Below are positions 56,433 to 64,000 of a stretch of DNA of 64,000 nt, in pieces (position 1 is the first letter of the stretch; the number at the start of each line of letters is the position of its first letter). A model generated the notes under the pieces. That model worked only from the letters and a program-made list of their open reading frames with translations. It was not told where the DNA came from and did not search any database. The translations under genes were made by a program, and so were the position numbers. This DNA is from Algoriphagus zhangzhouensis (GTDB lineage: Bacteria > Bacteroidota > Bacteroidia > Cytophagales > Cyclobacteriaceae). The stretch is from contig NZ_FRXN01000006.1 of the NCBI RefSeq assembly GCF_900148515.1, positions 296,070 through 360,069 on the forward strand, read 5' to 3'.

Positions 56433-56500
56433 TAGGAAGAAAGGCAATTAAGTGTGCTTTGTCTTAGAATTTTAAACATTAAATTAAATCATTTTTATAT

Positions 56501-57043
56501 ATGACACCAACACTAGGAGAAATTAGAATGTTTGCTGGCAATTTTGCACCTAGGTCCTGGGCTTTTTGCAATGGGCAACTGATGCCAATTGCTCAAAATC
56601 AAGCCCTCTTCTCGATTTTAGGAACAACCTATGGCGGTGATGGGAGAACTACTTTTGCTTTGCCTGATTTAAGAGGAAGAGTTCCTATCAGCCCCGGACA
56701 GGGTGCTGGCCTGACTGAATTTCGCTTAGGTCAGAGGTCTGGTAGAAATGATGTAACAATTACAGCGCAAAATCTGCCTCCTCATAGTCATACATTCAAT
56801 GTAAGTAATGCAGCAGGGACTAGCTCTACGCCAGTTGGGAATGTTCCGGCTAATTCTCAAGTCCAAATTGAGAGAGGAGGAACAGAGCACCCAGTTAATT
56901 CAAGTGGGACAAATGCAAATGCGACTATGGGGCCTAGTGCCATCGCAAATAATGGAGGAAACCAACCTGTTTCAATTATGAACCCCTTTTTAGGGTTGCA
57001 CTATATAATAGCACTTCAGGGAATTTTTCCTTCAAGAAACTAA
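56501..57043 (+). CDS. phage-tail-collar (MdpB-like) protein 1
   Basis: A 180-residue tail-collar-domain protein, like the microcystin-dependent proteins and phage short-tail-fibre collars. It has the diagnostic GEIRMFAGNFAPRSWAFCNG, LMPIAQNQALFSILGTTYGG, DGRTTFALPDLRGRVPISPG and the ending PFLGLHYIIALQGIFPSRN. There is no signal peptide. It is the first of three tandem paralogues of identical length. Such proteins form trimers on tail tips in phages; chromosomal tandem sets beside large adhesins are common in Bacteroidota but have no established function. Confidence 0.9.
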   Translation: MTPTLGEIRMFAGNFAPRSWAFCNGQLMPIAQNQALFSILGTTYGGDGRTTFALPDLRGRVPISPGQGAGLTEFRLGQRSGRNDVTITAQNLPPHSHTFNVSNAAGTSSTPVGNVPANSQVQIERGGTEHPVNSSGTNANATMGPSAIANNGGNQPVSIMNPFLGLHYIIALQGIFPSRN

Positions 57044-57095
57044 TACGGAAATAAAGACTTTGAGAATCATGTTTAGCACTTTAAACTTTTAGAAT

Positions 57096-57638
57096 ATGGA
57101 AGGAATGATCGGTGAGGTTAGAATATTTGCGGGCAATTTTGCGCCTCGTACTTGGGCATTTTGTGAAGGGCAATTGTTGGCAATCGCCCAAAACACTGCT
57201 TTGTTTTCAATTTTAGGAACTACTTATGGGGGAGATGGAAGAACCACCTTTGGCTTGCCGGACTTGAGGGGGCGATTTCCGATTAGCCCTGGTACTGGTC
57301 CTGGATTGAGTAATGTGGCTTTAGGGCAAAGAGCAGGAGGAGAGAATGTAACAATGACACAAGCCACGATGCCCAATCACTCTCATCCAATGAATGTAGA
57401 CAGTGGGGCAGGAACTACCAACGAACCGACAGGTAATTACCCAGCATCTAATAATGTTCAAGTAGAAAGAGGTGGGACCGTCTACGATGTAAATTCTTTT
57501 GCAGCCTCTCCCAATGCAAGTATGGGAGCAGGGGCAGTTGGAAATACAGGCGGTAGTATCCCTATGAATATTCGAAACCCCTATTTGGGTTCTTATTACA
57601 TCATCTGTTTACAAGGGGTTTACCCTTCAAGAAACTAA
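57096..57638 (+). CDS. phage-tail-collar (MdpB-like) protein 2
   Basis: A 180-residue paralogue of the previous gene (GEVRIFAGNFAPRTWAFCEG; GLPDLRGRFPISPGTGPGL; ending YIICLQGVYPSRN). The ends are highly similar to copies 1 and 3, while the middle loop (about 95-150, rich in Gly, Thr, Asn) differs, which is where a receptor-binding tip would be. No signal peptide. It lies 52 nt after copy 1, in the same operon. Confidence 0.9.
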   Translation: MEGMIGEVRIFAGNFAPRTWAFCEGQLLAIAQNTALFSILGTTYGGDGRTTFGLPDLRGRFPISPGTGPGLSNVALGQRAGGENVTMTQATMPNHSHPMNVDSGAGTTNEPTGNYPASNNVQVERGGTVYDVNSFAASPNASMGAGAVGNTGGSIPMNIRNPYLGSYYIICLQGVYPSRN

Positions 57639-57667
57639 TCTTAATAATCAATTCAAATTTTTAAAAT

Positions 57668-58210
57668 ATGGAAGGTACAATTGGAGAAATTAGATTGTTT
57701 GGGGGGAATTTTGCTCCAAGGTCTTGGGCGTTTTGTAGTGGTCAGCTATTGGCTATTTCTCAAAACACATCTTTATTTTCAATCATTGGGACCATATATG
57801 GGGGAGATGGACGAACCACTTTTGGTCTTCCAGATTTAAGAGGTAGGGGAGTCGTGAGTCCTGGTAGAGGTCCCGGATTAAGTGATATTCGTCCAGGAGG
57901 CAGGGGTGGAAGTGAGGATGTTACGATGACCACTCAAAATATGCCTTCTCATAATCATTCAGTTTCAGTGAATAATGCTGCGGGTACTTCTTCATCCCCC
58001 TCGAATGGTTATTACGCAAATTCGCAATTTCAAATTGAAAGAGGAGGAGATATCTATGATGTGATGTCTTATGGAACTACCCCATATGGTACAATGGGAG
58101 GTAGTGCAATTGGAAATACAGGTGCTGGAACTCCTGTGGATATTAGAAATCCCTATTTGGCGGTTAATTTCATTATTTGTTTACAAGGGATTTTCCCTTC
58201 CAGAAATTAA
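57668..58210 (+). CDS. phage-tail-collar (MdpB-like) protein 3
   Basis: The third 180-residue tandem paralogue (GEIRLFGGNFAPRSWAFCSG; DLRGRGVVSPGRGPGL; ending IICLQGIFPSRN). It lies 29 nt after copy 2. Together the three copies look like products of duplication followed by divergence of the central loop. The giant adhesin gene begins 62 nt downstream, so collar proteins and adhesin probably share a transcript. Confidence 0.9.
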   Translation: MEGTIGEIRLFGGNFAPRSWAFCSGQLLAISQNTSLFSIIGTIYGGDGRTTFGLPDLRGRGVVSPGRGPGLSDIRPGGRGGSEDVTMTTQNMPSHNHSVSVNNAAGTSSSPSNGYYANSQFQIERGGDIYDVMSYGTTPYGTMGGSAIGNTGAGTPVDIRNPYLAVNFIICLQGIFPSRN

Positions 58211-58271
58211 TTGAAGTTCTAGGTAGGATATGCCAGTCGGATTTTATTGAAAATTTTAATACCCTTTACTT

Positions 58272-61200
58272 ATGAAGACTTTTACGTCACGGTTTTTCTT
58301 GTTCATCCCTATCCTCTTTTTGTGGACGAGTATTTTTAGCCAAGCCCAAACCACGGTTACTTTTGATGAAATCACGGGTTCTACGGCCAATTCGTTGAAC
58401 GGGACAAATACCTATGATAATTCTGGGGTCAGGTTTCAAATTTTTTCTGGCTCAAATAATAATGCATATGTCAGTTCATTTGACAGAGGTTTTAATGACA
58501 CCCGGGCATTAGATGATACCAATTTAACCGTTGGAGGGGTAACTGGCTGGAAAATCAGGAAAGTGGATGGCTCCGCTTTTCAGTTTGTCAGTATTTGGTT
58601 GCAGGAGGGGTGTGGGTGCTCCTCAACTGATGGGACTGTAAAAGCATTTAAAAATGGGAGCCAAGTTGGATCTACAGTAAATGTTACTTTTGATAGTAGG
58701 TCGGCTGGCGCTAAGAATTTTGTAGCAAATCCTGATTTTTACGATGTGGATGAAATTCGGATTGAGGGAGTAGACCTTTATGTATTGATTGATAATTTCA
58801 CGTTTGGTGCTCCTTATAGCCCTGTAGATGGGGATCCACCTGTTGTTTCTAGCATCGCTCTTGTTGGAACCCCTTTAACCACCGCCACTACTGTTGACTA
58901 CACAGTTACTTTTTCAAAAAACGCCAAAAATGTCACATCTGATGATTTTGAGCTAACCACCGTGGGAACGGTTGGTACTGTTGGTGCAGTTTCAGGTTCT
59001 GGGACTACTTATAATGTAACTGTAAATGGAATTGATGGAGAAGGTACGATTAGGTTAGATCTCAAGGCAGGTACTGATATAGCCAATGATGATGATGTCA
59101 CGGGAACTCCTGCTTTTACACTGGGTCAGCTTCACAATGTAGGAGAGTGTTTTGTTGAAACTTTTGAAACCGAAACGGATGAAGCTACAACCTTTAGTGG
59201 TAATGGGCTGAACTTTACATTAGGTACTGGTCTTAAAATCGAAAAAAGATTAGGGTTTGGGGCAGGTCCATCTAATGGATATATCACCAATAATTTTACA
59301 GCTGGTACTTTCTCACTTTCCAGTGGTACAGAGTTTACCATGAAGACCATTGATTTGTTCCTTTCTGATATGAGCAATGGGAATAACCCCACTGGAACGG
59401 GGACTTTGGTCATCACCGGTAAAAAAGGTGGAATAGATCAATTTACCATTACAAAAACAACTGGATTCCCAACAAATACAGCGGTCAATAATGGTTTTTT
59501 CACCCTTGACTTTGCAACCGATGGTGCCGCTAATTATAGAGATACCAATGTAGATGAACTGGTATTTACAATCAGTGGAGGCTTTATTGAACTTGCCATC
59601 GATAACATGAATTTCTGTGAGGCCGCTCCGGATGTGGATGCAGATGCACCTGCAGTTAATAGTATCTTAAAGGTCGGTAACCCAGTTTCTACCTCTACTA
59701 CGGTGGATTTCCAGGTGACTTTTGATGAGGATGCATTTAATGTCACTACGGATGATTTTGATTTGGTTCGTACCGGTACTGCAACAGGTGCTATTACAGG
59801 AATCAGTGGATCAGGCTCAGTATATACCTTAAACGTAACTGGTATTTCTGGTGAAGGTTCTATTCAGGTAAAACTTCTCGCTGGAACTGATATTGCGGAT
59901 GACTTAGGCAATACTCCACCATTTGAATATGTCAATGGGGAGATTCATTTGGTAGGAGCCTGTTATATTGAAAACTTTGAAACATTCCTAGATGGAATTA
60001 CAGCATTTACCTCCAACGGGGTTGATTTGACATTAGGTGGAAATTGGGAAGTTAATGTAAGAAGTGGCTTTGGTATCAATAGCTCTGATGTGTTTGTTGA
60101 AAATACGGGATCTGGAACCTATACTTTAGATTTGAGTGAGCCCGTTCGGTTCAGTCAAATCGCATTTTTCCTTTCTTCTGAAGTCGGATCTATTATTAAT
60201 CCAACTGATGACGGCACCTTGACTATCCGAGGAATTAGTAGTGGATCCACAGCATATACGATCACCAAATCAACAGGCTTCCCTACTAATTTTTCATCTA
60301 ATAATGGATTCTTCTATATAGATTTCTCTACAGAAGGTGGGGCGGATAATTCCGGTACTTATGTAGATGGATTGGAAATAGAAATAGGAGGTAGCTTTGT
60401 CTATTTAGCAATGGATAATCTCCAATTCTGTTCTGATTACGAGCCACCTACGGTTACCTTGTCCGTGACCCCAACATCTAGATCAGAAGGTGTGGCAACT
60501 GCTACAGAAGTGATAGCCACTCTATCCGGCGTCACGTCTGGAGATGTTTTAGTGGACTTGGGCTTTAGTGGTACAGCAACTGGTAGTGGAGTGGATTATT
60601 CTTTGAGCGGAAGTCAGATTTCCATTACTGCGGGGAATACTTCAGGGTCAGTAACCTTAACTAACGTTCCAGATGCACTTTATGAAGGAAATGAAACGGT
60701 CATCATTGATATTACCAGTGTGACCAACGCAGATGAGGATGGAACTCAACAGGTAACTTACACTATTGTAGATGATGATTCTGAAGCTACTGTTTCACTT
60801 GAGTTGTTGGACATATATAACCCAATTACTGATGAAAGTGGAGGTCAAGCTTATGTAAGAGCAAAAATTGATGCAGTGGCAGGTGTTACTGTTACAGTTC
60901 CACTTTCATTTAGTGGTACTGCAACCGGTGGTGGAACGGATTATAGTATTACGGGGTCTACCATTACTATATCTCCAGGGCAAACCATGGATAGTATTCG
61001 TGTCACCTCACAATATGATGGGATTGAAGAAGGAGATGAAACTGTCATAGTGACGATGGGGACCCCTACAAATGGATTGAAAGGTTCTCCAGATCAAGTG
61101 ACTATTACGATTATAGATGAAGATGCAGCTCCACCTTCTGGTTACGCTGTTTCCATTGACCAGGACCCAATTACTCCATCCAATTCATCCAATGTAAGTT

Positions 61201-64000
61201 TCACTTTTTCAGGAGCTGACATAGGAACTACCTATTATTATTCTTTCTCAAGTTCTGGAGGGGGGGCACCCGTTACAGGTTCGGGAACTATAGCAACTCC
61301 AACAGATCAAATCACCGGGATTGACTTAAGTGGATTGGGAAATGGAACGATAACCTTATCAGCGTCTCTAGAAGATGAATTTGGAAATGAGGGGGCTGCT
61401 GCGATCGATACTTCTGAAAAAATTGCCAGTAATCCTCCAACTTTCACCGGACTTCCTACGGATATTACGGTATATGAGGAAATACCAAGTAATATTGACC
61501 TTTCAGCAGCCACATTTGATGATGTAGATGCAGCACCGGATGACATTTTGGAAATTTCATATTTGGCTTTGGGAGGAACTCTTTCATTTAACGCAGGAAC
61601 TGGAATCACAATCAGCCAGCCAATTCCTGGAGCTTGGACTACTTCGGGTACTCTTTCAAATTTAAATACGTATTTAAGTGATCCTGCTTCCATCAAGTTT
61701 ACCAGCAATCCAGGGGTAATTGGAGATAATGCCGGAAGTATTGGCTTATCTGGGAATGATGGACTAGTAGGGGCATCATTTGGTACAATTAACATAGATG
61801 TAGAGCAAGGAATTGCATTTTCCATCAATGATGTGTCAGTAGTTGAAGGTGATGCAGGAACCATCCCACTTACATTTACGGTCTCTCTGACTGCTCCAGC
61901 TCCGGCAGGAGGCGCGACAGTTGACTATGCCACATCCGATGGATCTGCGATAGCGGGATCTGATTATACTGCTATTAGTGGAACACTGAGTTTTGCAGTA
62001 GGAGAAACGAGTAAGACTATTGATTTAAGTGTTTCAGGTGATGAAGCTGTGGAGCTAGATGAAACCCTTACTCTAACTCTTTCAAACCCTACAGGGACAG
62101 GAATAGTAATTGGAGATGATACAGGAACAGGTACCATAACAAATGACGATCAAGCTACCGTAACTATAGCAGATGTGGCAGTCAATGAGAATTCGGGTAC
62201 TGCAACCATAACATTGACGCTTGACAATGCTGTGGATGGAGGCTTTGATGTGGACGTGAGCACTGCTGACGGTACGGCTACGACTGGAGATAATGATTAT
62301 ACGGCTGTTACGAGTCAAACCTTAACTTTTGCAGGTACAGTAGGGGAGACCGAGACTTTCAACATTACATTAGGTGGAGATATCAAGGTAGAGGCAGATG
62401 AGACGGTAAGTATTTCAATGAGTAATCTGGTTCCGATCATTGTGTCCTCTGGTAATATAGATATTACTGATGGAGCAACCTTGACAATTACCAATGACGA
62501 TCAAGCTACAGTAACAATTGCGGATGTTAGCGGAAAAGAGGATGATGGATCGATTACTTTAACTGCTACCTTGGACAATGCGGTAGATGGAGGTTTGACC
62601 GTGGATGTAAGCACTACAGATGGTACAGCAACTGTGGCCGATAGTGATTATTCTGCTGTTGCGAGTCAAACCTTAACTTTTGCAGGAACAGAAGGAGAAA
62701 CACAAACCTTTACTGTGACTCCAACTGTAGATGCTACACCAGAGCCAGACGAAACGGTTTTAATTTCAATGGGTAATCTGGTGCCAACAACTGTTGCCGG
62801 TGGTGATATCGATATCTCAGATGGGGCTATTTTAACCATCCTAAATGATGATATCAATGCTCCAAGTACTCCTGATTTGGTTCCTTCCAGCGACTCTGGA
62901 ATTAGCGACAGTGATGATATCACCAATGATAGGACTCCAACACTGCAAGGTACTGCAGATCCGAATACTACTATTGAGATATTCAGTTCCGTAGAAGGAT
63001 CGCTGGGCGAAACCACTTCGAATAACGTAGGTGTGTGGGAATTTACACCCGTATCTGAACTGAGTCCAAATCCTGGAGTACCAGCCGTATCTCATGATTT
63101 TACTGCTAGAAGCAAAGACGGCTCGGGGAATTTTAGTGATTCCGGACCATTAACCGTGGTGATAGATACCAAAGCACCAGCTCCAATTGTAATTGGAGGG
63201 TTGACCCTTCAATTGGATAACAATGGAAATACTCCAAGTATATCTCCATCAGACTTATTAGCCAGTCCAATTTCAGATGATTATTCAGCTTCAGGAGATA
63301 TTCAATTAACATTGAATGTCAACAGCTTTGATTGTGCAGATATAGGGCCGAATCCAGTAAGGTTAACTGCGACCGATGAAGCTGGTAATTCAGATTATGC
63401 AGAAACTATTGTTTTTGTTCAGGATATAATTAGTCCTACGATTGTGGCGAAGACAACGATTACATTGAATGTAGATGCATTTGGAACCGTTATTTTGACT
63501 CCAAATATGGTTGATGAAGGCTCATTCGATAATTGCGGTATCCTAACTAGGGAATTGAGCCAAACTAATTTTGATAGAACTGATGAAGGAGTCAAAAACA
63601 TTACCTATACAGTAACAGATGTAAATGGTAATCCATCTCAAGTAAATATTGCAGTTACAATAGTGGTGGTGCCTAAAGTGTTGAACATCACAGTCGATGC
63701 AGGCCAAAGCAAAGTATATGGCGATGCAGACCCTGTATTTACTTTTGTGGCCGATGGTTTTGAAGCAGGAGATGATGAGACGATTCTAACAGGAGCCTTG
63801 ACCAGAGTAGCGGGAGAAGATGTTGGTACCTATTCGATAACCTTGGGTACACTGGATGCCGGTCCAAACTATACGATCAACTTTACGGGAGCTGATTTTG
63901 CGATCACCCCTGCAATCTTGGATATCACAGCCGATGCAGGCCAAAGCAAAGTCTATGGAGATGGCGATCCTGTATTTACCTACCAATATTCAGGCTTGAA
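58272..64000 (+). CDS. giant secreted multidomain adhesin (5' part; runs off the window)
   Basis: The frame is open from the ATG at 58272 to the window end (1,909 codons, no stop). The signal peptide is MKTFTSRFFLFIPILFLWTS, cleaved near SQAQ. Domains in order: an N-terminal jelly-roll-like unit; two SbsA/Ig-like plus jelly-roll modules (about 190-480 and 480-725, each with an FETF.. segment); five Calx-beta domains (about 727-835, 840-950, 1180-1290, 1295-1410, 1412-1525) with D-x-D-D calcium ends (TITNDD); a bacterial Ig-like unit (about 1530-1635); and tandem MBG-type repeats from about 1800 (DAGQSKVYGDADPVFTF). A surface or secreted calcium-stabilised adhesin; the C-terminal sorting signal is not visible. 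The gene is too long to be complete here. Confidence 0.9.
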   Translation, partial: MKTFTSRFFLFIPILFLWTSIFSQAQTTVTFDEITGSTANSLNGTNTYDNSGVRFQIFSGSNNNAYVSSFDRGFNDTRALDDTNLTVGGVTGWKIRKVDGSAFQFVSIWLQEGCGCSSTDGTVKAFKNGSQVGSTVNVTFDSRSAGAKNFVANPDFYDVDEIRIEGVDLYVLIDNFTFGAPYSPVDGDPPVVSSIALVGTPLTTATTVDYTVTFSKNAKNVTSDDFELTTVGTVGTVGAVSGSGTTYNVTVNGIDGEGTIRLDLKAGTDIANDDDVTGTPAFTLGQLHNVGECFVETFETETDEATTFSGNGLNFTLGTGLKIEKRLGFGAGPSNGYITNNFTAGTFSLSSGTEFTMKTIDLFLSDMSNGNNPTGTGTLVITGKKGGIDQFTITKTTGFPTNTAVNNGFFTLDFATDGAANYRDTNVDELVFTISGGFIELAIDNMNFCEAAPDVDADAPAVNSILKVGNPVSTSTTVDFQVTFDEDAFNVTTDDFDLVRTGTATGAITGISGSGSVYTLNVTGISGEGSIQVKLLAGTDIADDLGNTPPFEYVNGEIHLVGACYIENFETFLDGITAFTSNGVDLTLGGNWEVNVRSGFGINSSDVFVENTGSGTYTLDLSEPVRFSQIAFFLSSEVGSIINPTDDGTLTIRGISSGSTAYTITKSTGFPTNFSSNNGFFYIDFSTEGGADNSGTYVDGLEIEIGGSFVYLAMDNLQFCSDYEPPTVTLSVTPTSRSEGVATATEVIATLSGVTSGDVLVDLGFSGTATGSGVDYSLSGSQISITAGNTSGSVTLTNVPDALYEGNETVIIDITSVTNADEDGTQQVTYTIVDDDSEATVSLELLDIYNPITDESGGQAYVRAKIDAVAGVTVTVPLSFSGTATGGGTDYSITGSTITISPGQTMDSIRVTSQYDGIEEGDETVIVTMGTPTNGLKGSPDQVTITIIDEDAAPPSGYAVSIDQDPITPSNSSNVSFTFSGADIGTTYYYSFSSSGGGAPVTGSGTIATPTDQITGIDLSGLGNGTITLSASLEDEFGNEGAAAIDTSEKIASNPPTFTGLPTDITVYEEIPSNIDLSAATFDDVDAAPDDILEISYLALGGTLSFNAGTGITISQPIPGAWTTSGTLSNLNTYLSDPASIKFTSNPGVIGDNAGSIGLSGNDGLVGASFGTINIDVEQGIAFSINDVSVVEGDAGTIPLTFTVSLTAPAPAGGATVDYATSDGSAIAGSDYTAISGTLSFAVGETSKTIDLSVSGDEAVELDETLTLTLSNPTGTGIVIGDDTGTGTITNDDQATVTIADVAVNENSGTATITLTLDNAVDGGFDVDVSTADGTATTGDNDYTAVTSQTLTFAGTVGETETFNITLGGDIKVEADETVSISMSNLVPIIVSSGNIDITDGATLTITNDDQATVTIADVSGKEDDGSITLTATLDNAVDGGLTVDVSTTDGTATVADSDYSAVASQTLTFAGTEGETQTFTVTPTVDATPEPDETVLISMGNLVPTTVAGGDIDISDGAILTILNDDINAPSTPDLVPSSDSGISDSDDITNDRTPTLQGTADPNTTIEIFSSVEGSLGETTSNNVGVWEFTPVSELSPNPGVPAVSHDFTARSKDGSGNFSDSGPLTVVIDTKAPAPIVIGGLTLQLDNNGNTPSISPSDLLASPISDDYSASGDIQLTLNVNSFDCADIGPNPVRLTATDEAGNSDYAETIVFVQDIISPTIVAKTTITLNVDAFGTVILTPNMVDEGSFDNCGILTRELSQTNFDRTDEGVKNITYTVTDVNGNPSQVNIAVTIVVVPKVLNITVDAGQSKVYGDADPVFTFVADGFEAGDDETILTGALTRVAGEDVGTYSITLGTLDAGPNYTINFTGADFAITPAILDITADAGQSKVYGDGDPVFTYQYSGL
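62312..62690 (+). repeat. 117-residue Calx-beta repeat with near-identical DNA
   Basis: GAGTCAAACCTTAACTTTTG starts at 62312 and again, identical for over 20 nt, at 62663. The offset is 351 nt = 117 codons. It marks the recently duplicated Calx-beta domains 4 and 5 of the giant adhesin. Confidence 0.8.
63696..64000 (+). repeat. 79-residue MBG-type repeat in the giant adhesin
   Basis: GATGCAGGCCAAAGCAAAGT occurs at 63696 and 63933, an offset of 237 nt = 79 codons, with similar sequence continuing after it. The array probably goes on beyond the window. Confidence 0.8.

Noticed and set aside
56501..58210. Prophage call for the three collar genes
   Set aside because: No other phage structural, lysis, integrase or packaging gene is near; neighbours are surface-protein genes.
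59132..63986. Several minus-strand open frames of 60-185 codons under the giant adhesin
   Set aside because: They are antisense shadows of a long open frame with clear domain motifs; their Ser/Val/Pro-rich composition mirrors the repeats.
1..64000. CRISPR arrays and restriction or other classical defence systems
   Set aside because: No regularly spaced direct repeats and no nuclease, helicase or methylase defence genes were recognised; the two methyltransferases look like small-molecule enzymes.

Overview
The window is chromosomal DNA from a Bacteroidota bacterium, most likely a member of the Cytophagales/Cyclobacteriaceae such as Algoriphagus or a relative. The phylum call rests on a SusC/SusD pair, FG-GAP/ASPIC-UnbV lipoproteins, the phylum-type promoter TTTG-N20-TAnnTTTG (clear before tRNA-Gln and rpsF) and the near absence of Shine-Dalgarno sequences. 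The family call is an inference from protein style. No insertion sequence, CRISPR array or integrase is visible.

Region 1 (1-5.5 kb): a 48-residue basic protein, hisS, a YbaB/EbfC nucleoid protein overlapping a GT2 glycosyltransferase, a PspC protein, and an exported OmpA-like/TPR protein. Region 2 (5.5-18.9 kb): a catabolic surface locus. A long structured leader with a LacI-type palindrome precedes susC and susD; then come a very large FG-GAP/ASPIC lipoprotein, a creatininase-family amidohydrolase (opposite strand), an exported glycosylasparaginase, a CutC-family TIM barrel and an FG-GAP lipoprotein carrying a CANCH haem-binding motif. Overlapping stop/start codons join the last three. The set fits uptake and breakdown of a glycosylated or amide-linked substrate, possibly GlcNAc-asparagine.

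Region 3 (18.9-34.5 kb): mostly housekeeping genes. They are a CBS-domain protein, metZ under a SAM riboswitch, pth, rplY/ctc, prs, an M14 carboxypeptidase, ecsC-like/Crp-Fnr/SnoaL-like genes, tRNA-Gln, the rpsF-rpsR-rplI operon, two methyltransferases, apaG, ung and lepB. Region 4 (34.5-41.2 kb) has the minus-strand order pyrG, yidC, parA, parB, DUF5683, dapB, lepB.

Region 5 (41.2-54.6 kb): a transposase-like HTH protein, an ECF sigma factor with a membrane partner and a divergent DUF6249 protein, a CCA/poly(A) polymerase, TPR, subtilase and S41 lipoprotein proteases, ftsE, fructose-6-phosphate aldolase, SRP RNA, and several small hypothetical genes. Some of these overlap tail to tail.

Region 6 (54.6-64 kb): a surface-structure locus. 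It has a formyltransferase-like protein, a Tat-exported protein of unknown function, three tandem 180-residue phage-tail-collar (MdpB-like) proteins and the first 1,909 codons of a giant secreted adhesin with Ig-like, Calx-beta and MBG repeats. The adhesin runs off the window. The best candidates for undescribed biology are the glycosylasparaginase/SusCD locus with its leader and shared start-site motif, the collar-adhesin locus, and a cluster of TCAAT-N7/8-ATTGA dyads before a small unknown gene at 28.4 kb.
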